From: Paenibacillus solanacearum
GTDB taxonomy: Bacteria; Bacillota; Bacilli; Paenibacillales; NBRC-103111
Assembly: GCF_910593845.1 (NCBI RefSeq)
Contig: NZ_CAJVAS010000014.1
Location: 1 to 64,000, forward strand
Direction: 5' to 3'
DNA: 64,000 nt
The position numbers were made by a program, and so were the translations under genes. The first letter of the stretch is position 1; each line of letters begins with the position of its first letter. This document shows positions 45,037 through 53,072 of the stretch, piece by piece. Under the pieces are notes generated by a model that was not told the origin of the DNA, did not search any database, and worked only from the letters and a program-made list of their open reading frames with translations.

Positions 45037-45747
45037 TCACCTGCTCGCGCGATTTACCTCCCATGCGCCGGCCAGCGGCCGAGCCTGTTGTCTCCAGCGC
45101 TCGGGAACCGCGGAGCAGGCATCTTGTTCCACGTAAATGCACTGCATATAGCGGGATAAACCCGTCACCCGGCCTTCTACGAGAATTTCCCGAATCTCGG
45201 ATGCCTTGCGCGGAACCAAGCTGCTGGAGACGGTGCGAAACTGCGCCAACGGAAGGAACATCGCCGAGCTCTTCTTATAGGAGCACCGATGCGGGAACCG
45301 CGGCGAGCTGCCCGAATCGTACTTGGATAACTTCACCGCTCCGAAGTGCTCGAGCAGCAGGGCATACGCGTCAAGCTGCAGGATCGCGAAGGCTTCATCC
45401 GGTTCTCTGCGCGAGTAGGTATCCAGCATCTTCTGACAATCGCGGACGGTAGGCCAAAAAAAGACGTGAGTGTCGAGTACGCTCCGAAATTCGCGGAGCG
45501 TGCAGCCCGCCTCCATCATATGCTCGGGGATGCTGAGGTGGGCGTTCACCGTCATCGCATGGTCGCCGTATGTCACCGGCCTCGCTTCCGTCCGGCGTTC
45601 GCCGGAATGAGCCGGATCGATGACGAAGCTTGACAACAAGCCATCCAGACGAGCGATCGCCGGCAAATTGCTCGCCCGCGTAAAATGGTACAGCGACTTT
45701 CTTCCGGCGGCTTTCGTAACGGCGGCCACCACGGCCTCCTTCTCCAT
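45037..45747 (-). CDS. DUF7002-like protein with an ADP-ribosyltransferase-like opening
   Basis: A 236-residue protein of unknown function. Its opening SLYHFTRASNLPAIARLDGL then LSS is the pattern of the NAD-binding start of several ADP-ribosyltransferase-fold families such as DarT (YHxT..xNL..I...GL). Later blocks are DHAMTVNAHLSIPEHM, THVFFWPTVRDCQKMLDTYS and ILVEGRVTGLSRYMQCIYVE. I recall a family numbered DUF7002 with this start; that link is from memory. No macrodomain antitoxin gene is adjacent. AAGGAG is not seen, but GGGCGATGG overlaps the start. Single gene. Confidence 0.6.
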   Translation of the reverse strand: MEKEAVVAAVTKAAGRKSLYHFTRASNLPAIARLDGLLSSFVIDPAHSGERRTEARPVTYGDHAMTVNAHLSIPEHMMEAGCTLREFRSVLDTHVFFWPTVRDCQKMLDTYSRREPDEAFAILQLDAYALLLEHFGAVKLSKYDSGSSPRFPHRCSYKKSSAMFLPLAQFRTVSSSLVPRKASEIREILVEGRVTGLSRYMQCIYVEQDACSAVPERWRQQARPLAGAWEVNRASR

Positions 45748-45895
45748 CGCCCGTGCTCCTCTTCTATTCGCTTCTCATGAAGGACTCGGACATGCGCTAA
45801 GTCATACACCCGCGGCATAGCGGTTCAACCGACCGCCGCGCAGCGCCGAAACGCGCGCCCGGGATCGGCTGCGCCAGACCACACTGCCGGTAAAC

Positions 45896-45932
45896 GCCAA
45901 ATGCCGACCCGCGGCATCGGGGTCGGCATGGC
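45896..45932. terminator. GC-rich hairpin behind the haemoglobin gene
   Basis: GCCAAATGCCGACCC (45896-45910) pairs with GGGTCGGCATGGC (45920-45932) with a two-base bulge. It lies 14 bases past the end of the leftward haemoglobin gene. There is no T-run. Confidence 0.45.
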
Positions 45933-45945
45933 ATAAAAGTTCCGT

Positions 45946-46311
45946 CTATTTATACAATATGTCGTCGCGCAGCGAGCCCACTTTCGTTAATGCCGTGTCG
46001 ATATCGGATTCGCCTACGCCGAAATGGGCCAGCGCATCATGCAGATGTTTGACGATCGCGTCAAAGTGAACCGGCTGCAAATTCATCCCCGTATGGACCT
46101 TGGCCATGGATTGCCCCGAGTATTGGTTCGGCCCGCCTAACGCATAGCTGATGAATTTCGTCTGGTGCTTGCGCTGCTTCTCCATATCCGTATTCTCAAA
46201 AAAGTGATTGACGGTTTCGTCAGCGAGCACAAGATCGTAAAAGTAGTCGACCACCTTGGCGATCGTTCCTTCTCCGCCAAATTTTTGATATAGCGTCGTC
46301 GTATCCGGCAT
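45946..46311 (-). CDS. glbN: group I truncated haemoglobin
   Basis: A 121-residue haem protein of the 2-on-2 globin fold. The opening LYQKFGGEGTIAKVVDYFYD is the group I signature. The E-helix region is HQTKFISYALGGPNQYSG. The proximal His lies in MAKVHTGMNLQPVHF. Members bind O2 and convert NO to nitrate. AAGGAGGAAT before the ATG supports the start. It lies 79 bases downstream of the ABC permease gene on the same strand and may be its last co-transcribed gene or separate. Confidence 0.9.
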   Translation of the reverse strand: MPDTTTLYQKFGGEGTIAKVVDYFYDLVLADETVNHFFENTDMEKQRKHQTKFISYALGGPNQYSGQSMAKVHTGMNLQPVHFDAIVKHLHDALAHFGVGESDIDTALTKVGSLRDDILYK

Positions 46312-46390
46312 ATTTCCTTATTCCTCCTGATGTCTTCATTTCCACTTGGATATGATGCGGCATCAGCCCCCAAAATATGCATAATCTCGG

Positions 46391-47668
46391 TTAATTGACC
46401 TTGAACGCCTTCATGGCCTTGCGCAGCTCCCGAAGCGATGGACGCTTGCCGTACATCAGCACGCCAACCCTGTAAATTTTGGCGGCCAGCCAGCTTAATG
46501 CGATCATCGTCGCCGTCGTCACCGCAATCGATATTCCGATCTCCCACCAGGCCGGGTCGCTCATGCCGATACGCAAGAACATGATGAGCGGTGAAAAGAA
46601 CGGCACGTAGGACATCGCGACGATCCATGGAGCCGTCGGGTTTTGCAAGCCGAATACCGCGATCATGAAGCCCCCGATAATGAGGAACATGACCGGCATA
46701 ATCGCCTGCCCGACTTCCTCGGTGCGGCTGACGAGCGATCCGACGGCGGCGAACATCGTGGCGTATATAAAGTAGCCGAGCAAATAAAATACGATGAAAA
46801 ATCCGATCAGCGAAAGCGGCACCTCGCTAAGATTGATATTCAGCCCTTGGAGCTTATCCAGATTTTGCGGAATGAGCAAATTGGCGGCGCCTACGGCGAG
46901 GAACACGGCGATTTGCACAAGGCCAAGCAGGCAAATGCCGATAATTTTGCCGAACATTTGTTTGAGCGGCGCAACCGTCGTGATGAGCACCTCCATGACG
47001 CGGGAGCTCTTCTCAGCCGTAATTTCCGTCGCGACCATGTTCCCGTAGCCGATGACGGTCATGTACAGCATGAACAGCAGCGCGTACACGAGCACGTACG
47101 CCATTTTCATTTGCGATTCCGTCTTGCCGTCTGTGCCCTCATGCACCTGCACCGACTTCAGCGATACCGGCGCGTTCAGCTTACCGCGCTGCTCCGCTGT
47201 AAGACCCAAATCCTTCACGACGATTTCCGCCTTCACAGCCTGCAATCCGGTTCTGAGCTTCGCCGTCAACGAAGCATCCATCGAGCTTTTCGCATAATAG
47301 GTCGCTCGCGGGAATCCGGCTGCGGCATCGTCGCTCCATTCGAGGTAGCCTTTCACCGCTTTCGCTTCCAGCTTTCCGTTGCCCAGCTTCGCGTTCGCTT
47401 CCTTCGACCCGGCATCTCCGAGCGGGATGAGGCGAATCCCCGTCTCTTGTTTCTCCAAGTAAGCTGACAGCGACCGGGTAACCTCCGTCTCCGGCCCGAC
47501 GAAACCGATGTTCGTCCGCTCGTCCGATGAGGAAAACTTGGCGATGATCGCCGGCAAGTTGATCATGGCCGACAGCGCCACGGCGAAAATCAGCGTTGTG
47601 ACAAGAAACGATTTCGTCCGCACCCGGCTAAGAAACGTAAAACGAATGACGGTCATCATCCTATTCAT
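46391..47668 (-). CDS. ABC-2 exporter permease, NatB/YhaP type
   Basis: A 425-residue permease. Helix 1 (TKSFLVTTLIFAVALSAMIN) is followed by a large extracytoplasmic domain of about 150 residues. Then come five helices with the conserved YGNMVATEITAEKSSRVMEV and the following LITTVAPLKQMFGKIIG. It pairs with the ATPase encoded just upstream, with which it overlaps by eight bases. NatAB-like systems export Na+ or peptides. The start at 47668 was chosen for GGGGAGGCAGGG in front of it; upstream codons belong to the ATPase gene's other frame. Confidence 0.86.
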   Translation of the reverse strand: MNRMMTVIRFTFLSRVRTKSFLVTTLIFAVALSAMINLPAIIAKFSSSDERTNIGFVGPETEVTRSLSAYLEKQETGIRLIPLGDAGSKEANAKLGNGKLEAKAVKGYLEWSDDAAAGFPRATYYAKSSMDASLTAKLRTGLQAVKAEIVVKDLGLTAEQRGKLNAPVSLKSVQVHEGTDGKTESQMKMAYVLVYALLFMLYMTVIGYGNMVATEITAEKSSRVMEVLITTVAPLKQMFGKIIGICLLGLVQIAVFLAVGAANLLIPQNLDKLQGLNINLSEVPLSLIGFFIVFYLLGYFIYATMFAAVGSLVSRTEEVGQAIMPVMFLIIGGFMIAVFGLQNPTAPWIVAMSYVPFFSPLIMFLRIGMSDPAWWEIGISIAVTTATMIALSWLAAKIYRVGVLMYGKRPSLRELRKAMKAFKVN

Positions 47669-48569
47669 GCGATCCCTGCCTCCCCACCGTCTTGATGAAT
47701 ATTTCATTCAGCGTCGGCTCCATGATTTGAAAGCGGAATACATCCCCTTGCGAAACCGCCGTCTGCAGCACTTCCTGCGCCGCTTCAGGCCGATCGAACA
47801 TGACTTCCGTCCACGTCTCGCCCCGGTTGACCGAGCGGACCCCGCGAATGGTCTCCAGCCCCTGCACCTCACGGTCCGTTTCCAGCAGCACCCGCTCCCG
47901 GGGGAAGGACCGCTTGATCGCTTTCAAATTCCCCTTCAGCACCGTATTCGAGCGATGAAGCATAATAATGTTCTCGCACAGTTCCTCGACATGATCCATC
48001 CGGTGGCTGGAGAACAAGATCGTCTTCCCTTCCTTGCGAAGCGCGGTGACATTCGTCTTGAGCAGCTCGACGTTGACCGGGTCCAGTCCGCTGAACGCCT
48101 CGTCGAGAATGAGGATATCCGGATCATGAATGACCGCCGAAATGAACTGGATCTTTTGCTGGTTTCCTTTGGACAGCTCCTCGACCTTCATATTGTAATA
48201 CTCCCCGACCTCGAACCTCTCCAGCCAGCTGCGCAAGCTTTGCTCCGCCTTGGAGCGCTTCATGCCGCGCAGCTCGGCGAAATACAGCACCTGCTCGCTC
48301 ACCTTCACTTTCGGGTACAGCCCGCGCTCTTCCGGCAAGTAGCCGATCCAGCGGCGTACCTCGTCGGAGTAGCCTTTCCCTTTCCAGTAAATCGAGCCTT
48401 CGTCAGGAAGAATGAGTCCGAGCGCCATGCGCATCGTTGTCGTTTTTCCGGCGCCATTCGCCCCGAGCAGCCCGTAAATTTCGCCGGGGCGCACTTCGAT
48501 GTCGATTTCGTTCACCGCAACCTTGCTCCCGTAACGTTTGGTGACACGGTCTATTTTTAATGGAATCAT
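47661..48569 (-). CDS. ABC exporter ATPase, NatA/YhaQ type
   Basis: A 302-residue ATPase. Walker A GANGAGKTT, signature LSKGNQQKIQF, Walker B ILILDEAFSGLDP and switch SSHRMDHVEEL. The segment WIGYLPEERGLYPKVKVSEQ places it in the YhaQ/NatA group. The C-terminal MEPTLNEIFIKTVG is typical too. AAAGGAG precedes the ATG, which overlaps the stop of the upstream ATPase gene by four bases. It works with the permease encoded next. Confidence 0.88.
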   Translation of the reverse strand: MIPLKIDRVTKRYGSKVAVNEIDIEVRPGEIYGLLGANGAGKTTTMRMALGLILPDEGSIYWKGKGYSDEVRRWIGYLPEERGLYPKVKVSEQVLYFAELRGMKRSKAEQSLRSWLERFEVGEYYNMKVEELSKGNQQKIQFISAVIHDPDILILDEAFSGLDPVNVELLKTNVTALRKEGKTILFSSHRMDHVEELCENIIMLHRSNTVLKGNLKAIKRSFPRERVLLETDREVQGLETIRGVRSVNRGETWTEVMFDRPEAAQEVLQTAVSQGDVFRFQIMEPTLNEIFIKTVGRQGSHE

Positions 48570-49480
48570 ACGTCTGTGTCTCCTTTCCCGCTTCCTTGTT
48601 CGCCATGCTTCTTCTCCGCAATCATATAATGAATCATTTCGTCCAATTCGACCGCCTGCCGCTTCATAACCGGAATGCCTGCGGCCTGGAGCGCTTGCTC
48701 CGTGAAAGCCGCCTGCCGCGTAACAATCCGTGTCAGCGCGCCCCGCTCGTATTCGACTATGCCCGGAAGGTTGAGCGTATCCGGATCGGACGCTTCAATC
48801 CATACTGTTCTCCAATCGTCGGTGAGCGCATCTTTCTCCTTATACTCCAGCAGTTGTCCTTTGTACAGCAACGCAACATAATCGGCAAGACGGCGCACTT
48901 CCTCCATCGTATGGGTCGCGATCAGCACGGTCCGGTCACCGCCGTTCATATATTCGCGTATCGTTTCCAGCATGATCCGCCACACGTACGGATCGAAGCC
49001 CGCAGACGGCTCGTCGAGGATGAGCAAATCCGGCAGCTGGGCAATCGCGAGACAAAAGGCGAGCCGGCGCTTCATTCCCTTGGACATTGCATTCGCTTTG
49101 GCCTTCGGCTCCAGCTCGAACCGTTCGCACAGCTCGTTCCACTTGTCTTCGCTCCAGCTCGGGTACCAGTGGCGGTGGAACGCGGCGAGATCATCGATTC
49201 GGCTCGAAGCTTCCTCGACAAACGAGCGGTCCGGCACGTAACCGATCCTTCGTTTCAACGCTACATCATGACGCTCGTAATCCAGTCCGAACAGCGTCAT
49301 CGCCCCGTGATCCGGGCGGCATATATTCAGCAGCATTTCGAACAGCGTCGTTTTTCCCGAACCGTTCGGCCCTACAAAAGCCGTAACAGCCCCGGGTTCG
49401 ATCGTCAAATCAAGCGGTCCGAAGCGGAACGATTCGAACGACTTTTCCACGCCGCGCAGTTCGATTCCTTGTGCGCTCAT
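48566..49480 (-). CDS. ABC transporter ATPase, YtrB type
   Basis: A 304-residue ATPase. Walker A GPNGSGKTT, signature MSKGMKRRLAF, Walker B LLILDEPSAGFDP and switch ATHTMEEVRRL. The pattern around FHRHWYPSWSEDKWNELCER is seen in ATPases next to YtrA-type regulators. It is coupled by ATGA overlaps to both the GntR gene before it and the NatA-type ATPase after it. Its own permease is probably the one encoded first in the operon (49929-50648). Confidence 0.86.
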   Translation of the reverse strand: MSAQGIELRGVEKSFESFRFGPLDLTIEPGAVTAFVGPNGSGKTTLFEMLLNICRPDHGAMTLFGLDYERHDVALKRRIGYVPDRSFVEEASSRIDDLAAFHRHWYPSWSEDKWNELCERFELEPKAKANAMSKGMKRRLAFCLAIAQLPDLLILDEPSAGFDPYVWRIMLETIREYMNGGDRTVLIATHTMEEVRRLADYVALLYKGQLLEYKEKDALTDDWRTVWIEASDPDTLNLPGIVEYERGALTRIVTRQAAFTEQALQAAGIPVMKRQAVELDEMIHYMIAEKKHGEQGSGKGDTDV

Positions 49481-49893
49481 GCCTTGTTTCCCCCTTCGTC
49501 ATCGTTTTCCGGCATCAACAAGTCCAGACTTTCGCGAAACAGCTTCTCCGTCTCCGCCCGCGTCAGCTGCACGCGCTGCGCCATCGCGACCGCGGCGCGG
49601 AACGCTTCCGTGACCGCTTCGCTCCGGTATCGTTCCCGCTCGCTCTCGCTCACGGAGGCAACGAACGTCCCGGTGCCCTGCCTCGTCAGCAGCAAACCTT
49701 CATTCTCCAAATCCTGATATACCCTGCGAATCGTTATGATACTGCAGCTGAGCTGCTGGGCAAACTCACGGATCGAAGGAAGCAGCGTTCCCTTGGGCAG
49801 CTTCCCGCTCAAAATAAGCGACCGCAGCTGCACCTCGATCTGGTGATACATCGGCTCCGCCGAATCCGCAGATAATTGAATCGGCATCTGCAT
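49477..49893 (-). CDS. GntR-family regulator, YtrA type
   Basis: A 138-residue regulator. The N-terminal winged helix-turn-helix spans about residues 12-78 (PMYHQIEVQLRSLILSGKLP, LLPSIREFAQQLSCSIITIR, GLLLTRQGTGTFVA). It has only a short helical C-terminal part, as in the YtrA subgroup that usually represses its own ABC operon. GGAGGGAGG lies nine bases before the ATG at 49893. The likely operator is the inverted repeat upstream of the first gene (50675-50714). Confidence 0.9.
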   Translation of the reverse strand: MQMPIQLSADSAEPMYHQIEVQLRSLILSGKLPKGTLLPSIREFAQQLSCSIITIRRVYQDLENEGLLLTRQGTGTFVASVSESERERYRSEAVTEAFRAAVAMAQRVQLTRAETEKLFRESLDLLMPENDDEGGNKA

Positions 49894-49928
49894 GATGTGA
49901 TTCCTCCCTCCCCTGCCGCGCGGAACGG

Positions 49929-50648
49929 TTATCGGATAAACGTACGGCTGTGAATTCGTTTGACCGTCAAGCGGAACCAGAACAAGGTCCAGAGGGCAGT
50001 GATGACCGCCCCGAGCACGGCGATTCCCGCCCCGCCCCGAGCGGCGCCCTGCATCGTCAGCTCCAGGAAGCTGATCCCGAGCAAATTGACGCCTACCGTC
50101 GCAGCGACGAGAAACGCCGTGAATACCAGGTTGAACCGCATATACGACTTCCCGCTGCCGCCAAGCTCCTTGTAGGCGAACACGACGCTCATGCATGCCC
50201 CGAAATAAATCCAGGCCAGAACGAAAGCGAGCGCTTGCCCGGCCGTGAGCGTTTCGCCGATCCGCCCGATGAAATAAAACGGAACGAATAACAGCAGCGC
50301 CTGCGGAAGGAGCGTCACGCCCATCTGCAAATATTTGGCCGCCACCGTCTCCGAAATGCTGATCGGCAGCTGCCGCATATATTGCATTTTTCGCGAGAAG
50401 AAATCGGTCTGGTGATAATTCAAATATTCGCCGGTCATCGTAAAGCCGATGCAGCTTATGCCGCACAGGAACATAATATCGACCGCCGTGCCTAATGACC
50501 GGTCCAATACCCCCGTGCCGCTGTACATCCCTCGCATGAGGAGACCGGAAAACACGCCGAAATACAAATACAAGCCGACGGATACGAGCTTGCCCGCGTT
50601 GGAGCGCTTGAGCTCGTGCTTCATAATGAACAAGGCGTTATTCCACAT
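49929..50648 (-). CDS. membrane protein, permease of the YtrA-type ABC operon
   Basis: A 239-residue protein with about six helices (LVSVGLYLYFGVFSGLLMRG, AVDIMFLCGISCIGFTMTGE, YLQMGVTLLPQALLLFVPFY, FNLVFTAFLVAATVGVNLLG). It starts MWNNALFIMKHELKRSNAGK. It has no recognised exporter signature but fits the size and layout of ABC-2-like permeases that go with YtrB ATPases. GCAGGTG precedes the ATG at 50648. It is the first gene of the five-gene operon, 35 bases before the GntR gene. Confidence 0.75.
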   Translation of the reverse strand: MWNNALFIMKHELKRSNAGKLVSVGLYLYFGVFSGLLMRGMYSGTGVLDRSLGTAVDIMFLCGISCIGFTMTGEYLNYHQTDFFSRKMQYMRQLPISISETVAAKYLQMGVTLLPQALLLFVPFYFIGRIGETLTAGQALAFVLAWIYFGACMSVVFAYKELGGSGKSYMRFNLVFTAFLVAATVGVNLLGISFLELTMQGAARGGAGIAVLGAVITALWTLFWFRLTVKRIHSRTFIR

Positions 50649-50674
50649 GCCGCAGCACCTGCCTAACGAATAAA

Positions 50675-50714
50675 GTGTATTTACTGTGTATATTTATATT
50701 AACAGTATACACAT
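50675..50714. promoter_or_regulatory. inverted repeat, probable YtrA-type operator
   Basis: TGTGTATA (50685-50692) pairs with TATACACA in AACAGTATACACAT (50701-50714), with ACTGT/ACAGT adding to the symmetry. A further GTGTAT lies at 50675. It sits 27-66 bases before the first gene of the GntR-containing operon, in its promoter. Confidence 0.6.
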
Positions 50715-50872
50715 GATATCCATGGCACTCAACCGCCTCCCGTAAAAATAGGCCGATATGCCCCCCTCGTCCTTGGTTGAATATTTAGAAAAATCAATCA
50801 AATTGGTGAGGATTGGGCTAAAACAAGTGTATATTGGGCATCACCCGCCACCTGCTTTTGCCTTACAATAAA

Positions 50873-50908
50873 AGAAAGCGCTTTAATTGTTAAAACAGAC
50901 GCGTCTGT
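50873..50908. promoter_or_regulatory. cre-like site and a 14-bp palindrome
   Basis: AGAAAGCGCTTTAA (50873-50886) has the perfect core AAAGCGCTTT of catabolite-responsive elements. Nine bases on, ACAGACGCGTCTGT (50895-50908) is a perfect palindrome of a different kind. Both lie 61-96 bases before the fourth binding-lipoprotein start, pointing to dual control by CcpA and a second regulator. Confidence 0.55.
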
Positions 50909-50968
50909 CATAGCGGTCACGCGAAGCGCTTGTCAACCGATTCATACACGAAAAGGGGCGAAACGGAA

Positions 50969-52273
50969 ATGAACACAAGAACACGCGCATTGCTTCTTAC
51001 CGCCATCGCTGCATTGCTCGGCATGTCCGCTTGCAGCGGGGGAGGCGGCTCTCAGACGGTGAACACGCCAAAGGCCAAAGACGCGAACCGGGAGCCGGTC
51101 GAGCTGACGTTCTACCGTCCGAATACGGGAACGACGGAAGAACAATTCATGGATTTGATGGGCAGTAAAATCAAAGAGAAATTCCCGTTCGTCACGCCGA
51201 AGTTCATTCCTTTCGGAACGGGAACGAGCGTGAACGAAGTGATCGCAGCCGGTTTGCCCCTCGATATCGTCATTCTTTCCATCGGCTTTGTTCCTCAGTT
51301 TCAAAATTTCAATCTGCAAACGGAATTGGATGAATACATGAAGAAGTACAATTACGATGCGGGCAAGCTGGAGACGACCACCTATGATTTTGCAAAGCAG
51401 TTCGGCAAGGGAAAGACCTACTTCCTTCCCCTCTTTACGACCGCCGAGGTGCTGATGTACAACAAAGATTTATTTGACAAATTCGGCGTGGGCTATCCAA
51501 AAGAAGGGATGACCTGGGATGACCTGTACGACTTGTCCAAGAAGATGACGCGCGTCGACGGAGGCGTTCAGCACTACGGCTTCCTGACCTCGATCTCGCA
51601 CATGCTTCGCGTGAACCAGCTGTCGCTGCCGTTTGTCGACGAGAAGACGAACCAGCCGGCCTTCGGTTCGGATCCGTTCAAGCGCATGACCGAAAACTTC
51701 GCGAGATTTTACTCCATGCCCGGAGCCGAACTGCCCAAGGAAAGGTACGGCAAGGAAGGCGATCTGTTCACGAAGGACCGGACCCTCGCCATGTATGCTT
51801 ACTTCAACAGTACGATGGTCGGCGCCCCGCCCGAAATGAATATCGATGCGGTCCCGCTCCCTTCGTTCAAAGAAGCGCCAGGCGTCGGCTCCCAGATGTA
51901 TCCGACGTTCGCCAGCATCTCCAGCACGAGCAAGCATAAAGACATCGCCTTCGAAGTACTGGCGTATTTGACTTCGGACGAAATGCAGGAGAAGTTCGCC
52001 AAGGACGGACTGGGAATGCCAATCGTGAAAAATCCGAAGCTGCTCGAGTCGTTCGGCCAAAACATTCCGCAGCTCAAAGGCAAAAACATCAAGGCGTTCT
52101 ATCCGGCCAAGCCGGCGCCGATCAGCCCGAAGACGATCTTTGACGATGCGGCGGAAAAACAAGCCTCGAACGCATTCAAGGACCTGGCGCAAGGCGTCAG
52201 CGACGCCAATACCGCCTTCCGCAAAGCAACCGAACAAGCGGCCAAAGATATTGAAGCCGCCGCGAAAAAATAA
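50969..52273 (+). CDS. family 1 extracellular sugar-binding lipoprotein (fourth paralogue)
   Basis: A 434-residue lipoprotein; signal MNTRTRALLLTAIAALLGMS followed by the lipobox cysteine and a Gly/Ser linker. The signature is LMYNKDLFDKFGVGYPKEGM. It shares with the fifth paralogue GGxQxYG followed by an S-x-HMLxxNQLS-P-like block (ISHMLRVNQLSLPFVDEKTN), LKGKNIKAFYPAKPAPISPK and a helical DANTAFRKATEQAAKDIE tail, so these two form a second close pair. AAAAGGGG precedes the ATG at 50969. It is a single gene with a terminator and no permeases. Confidence 0.88.
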   Translation: MNTRTRALLLTAIAALLGMSACSGGGGSQTVNTPKAKDANREPVELTFYRPNTGTTEEQFMDLMGSKIKEKFPFVTPKFIPFGTGTSVNEVIAAGLPLDIVILSIGFVPQFQNFNLQTELDEYMKKYNYDAGKLETTTYDFAKQFGKGKTYFLPLFTTAEVLMYNKDLFDKFGVGYPKEGMTWDDLYDLSKKMTRVDGGVQHYGFLTSISHMLRVNQLSLPFVDEKTNQPAFGSDPFKRMTENFARFYSMPGAELPKERYGKEGDLFTKDRTLAMYAYFNSTMVGAPPEMNIDAVPLPSFKEAPGVGSQMYPTFASISSTSKHKDIAFEVLAYLTSDEMQEKFAKDGLGMPIVKNPKLLESFGQNIPQLKGKNIKAFYPAKPAPISPKTIFDDAAEKQASNAFKDLAQGVSDANTAFRKATEQAAKDIEAAAKK

Positions 52274-52347
52274 CCGCAGCGCGGGCAGCATCAAACGTAC
52301 GGTGGGTAATCAGCCCTTGTTCCTCTCCTGACGCAATACACATAGAA

Positions 52348-52390
52348 AAGCGGCTGGACATCGCACTGTCCAGCCGCTTTCTTTTCTTTT
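52348..52390. terminator. rho-independent terminator
   Basis: AAAGCGGCTGGACA (52348-52361) pairs perfectly with TGTCCAGCCGCTTT (52368-52381), followed by CTTTTCTTTTTTT. It ends the fourth binding-lipoprotein gene. Confidence 0.9.
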
Positions 52391-52459
52391 TTTGCAACCT
52401 TCTATGGTTCGCGCATCTTCGAAGAGCCATGCTTTTCTTCTTCTGGCGCGCCTCCCCGC

Positions 52460-52996
52460 TCATCCCGCCGTCGATGCGGCTTCGGCCGCTTGGGACTCGT
52501 CCTGATACCAGAATAACGCGTACTCGGTCATGACGGAGGCATGCCCCATCTGACGCAGCATCGCCGAGATGTTGCCGCGATGATACGTGGCGTGATTGAC
52601 GGTTTGCAGCACCATTTCCGATAGCTTCGTGCTTCGCACGCCCGCATACGGGTTATCGAGCACGATCGCCCGTTCCAGATCGTCCTGGCTCTCAAGAAGC
52701 GCCTTGAAGCGTACGGACAAGTCAGCGTACTTCGCCTCCAGCTCCTCCAGGCTGCCGGATTCCGTCTCCTCCTGCTGCTGCAGCGCCAGCCCCATCGCCT
52801 CCTTCATGCCGATTCCGCTCACGATATGGAACCAGCTGAGATCCACGAAGTAGATGTGCGCAAGCACTTTGGACACGCAAGGAAAGATGCTTTGAACCTG
52901 CTGCGTATAGACATCGCGCGGCAGCTCCTTTAACCGGTTGATCATCGTTTGGTTCGCCCATACATGAAAGTGGTACATCGTTACGGCATTTGACAT
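52460..52996 (-). CDS. DinB-family protein
   Basis: A 178-residue four-helix-bundle protein of the DinB/YfiT type. It starts with YHFHVWANQTMINRLKELP, which holds the first metal-site His. The second site, HIYFVDLSWFHIVSG, and the third, VNHATYHRGNISAMLRQMG, follow. Some members are thiol S-transferases using bacillithiol. GGGAGAAG precedes the ATG. It lies next to a WYL regulator gene on the same strand, 77 bases downstream of it. Confidence 0.86.
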   Translation of the reverse strand: MSNAVTMYHFHVWANQTMINRLKELPRDVYTQQVQSIFPCVSKVLAHIYFVDLSWFHIVSGIGMKEAMGLALQQQEETESGSLEELEAKYADLSVRFKALLESQDDLERAIVLDNPYAGVRSTKLSEMVLQTVNHATYHRGNISAMLRQMGHASVMTEYALFWYQDESQAAEAASTAG

Positions 52997-53072
52997 CGTT
53001 CATCTTCTCCCTTGTTTTCGCTATTGCGATTCGATGAACTCAGTATATACCGCAAAGTATGACAACAGTCTG

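Larger units (their letters stand above)
50649..50968. promoter_or_regulatory. divergent control region, YtrA-type operon and fourth binding lipoprotein
   Basis: 320 bases with an operator-like inverted repeat near the leftward operon, and a cre-like site plus a 14-bp palindrome near the rightward lipoprotein gene. No gene is supported. Confidence 0.55.

Noticed and set aside
49894-50466. N-terminal extension of the GntR frame
   Set aside because: Shadow of the permease gene; the regulator's own ribosome-binding site is just before 49893.
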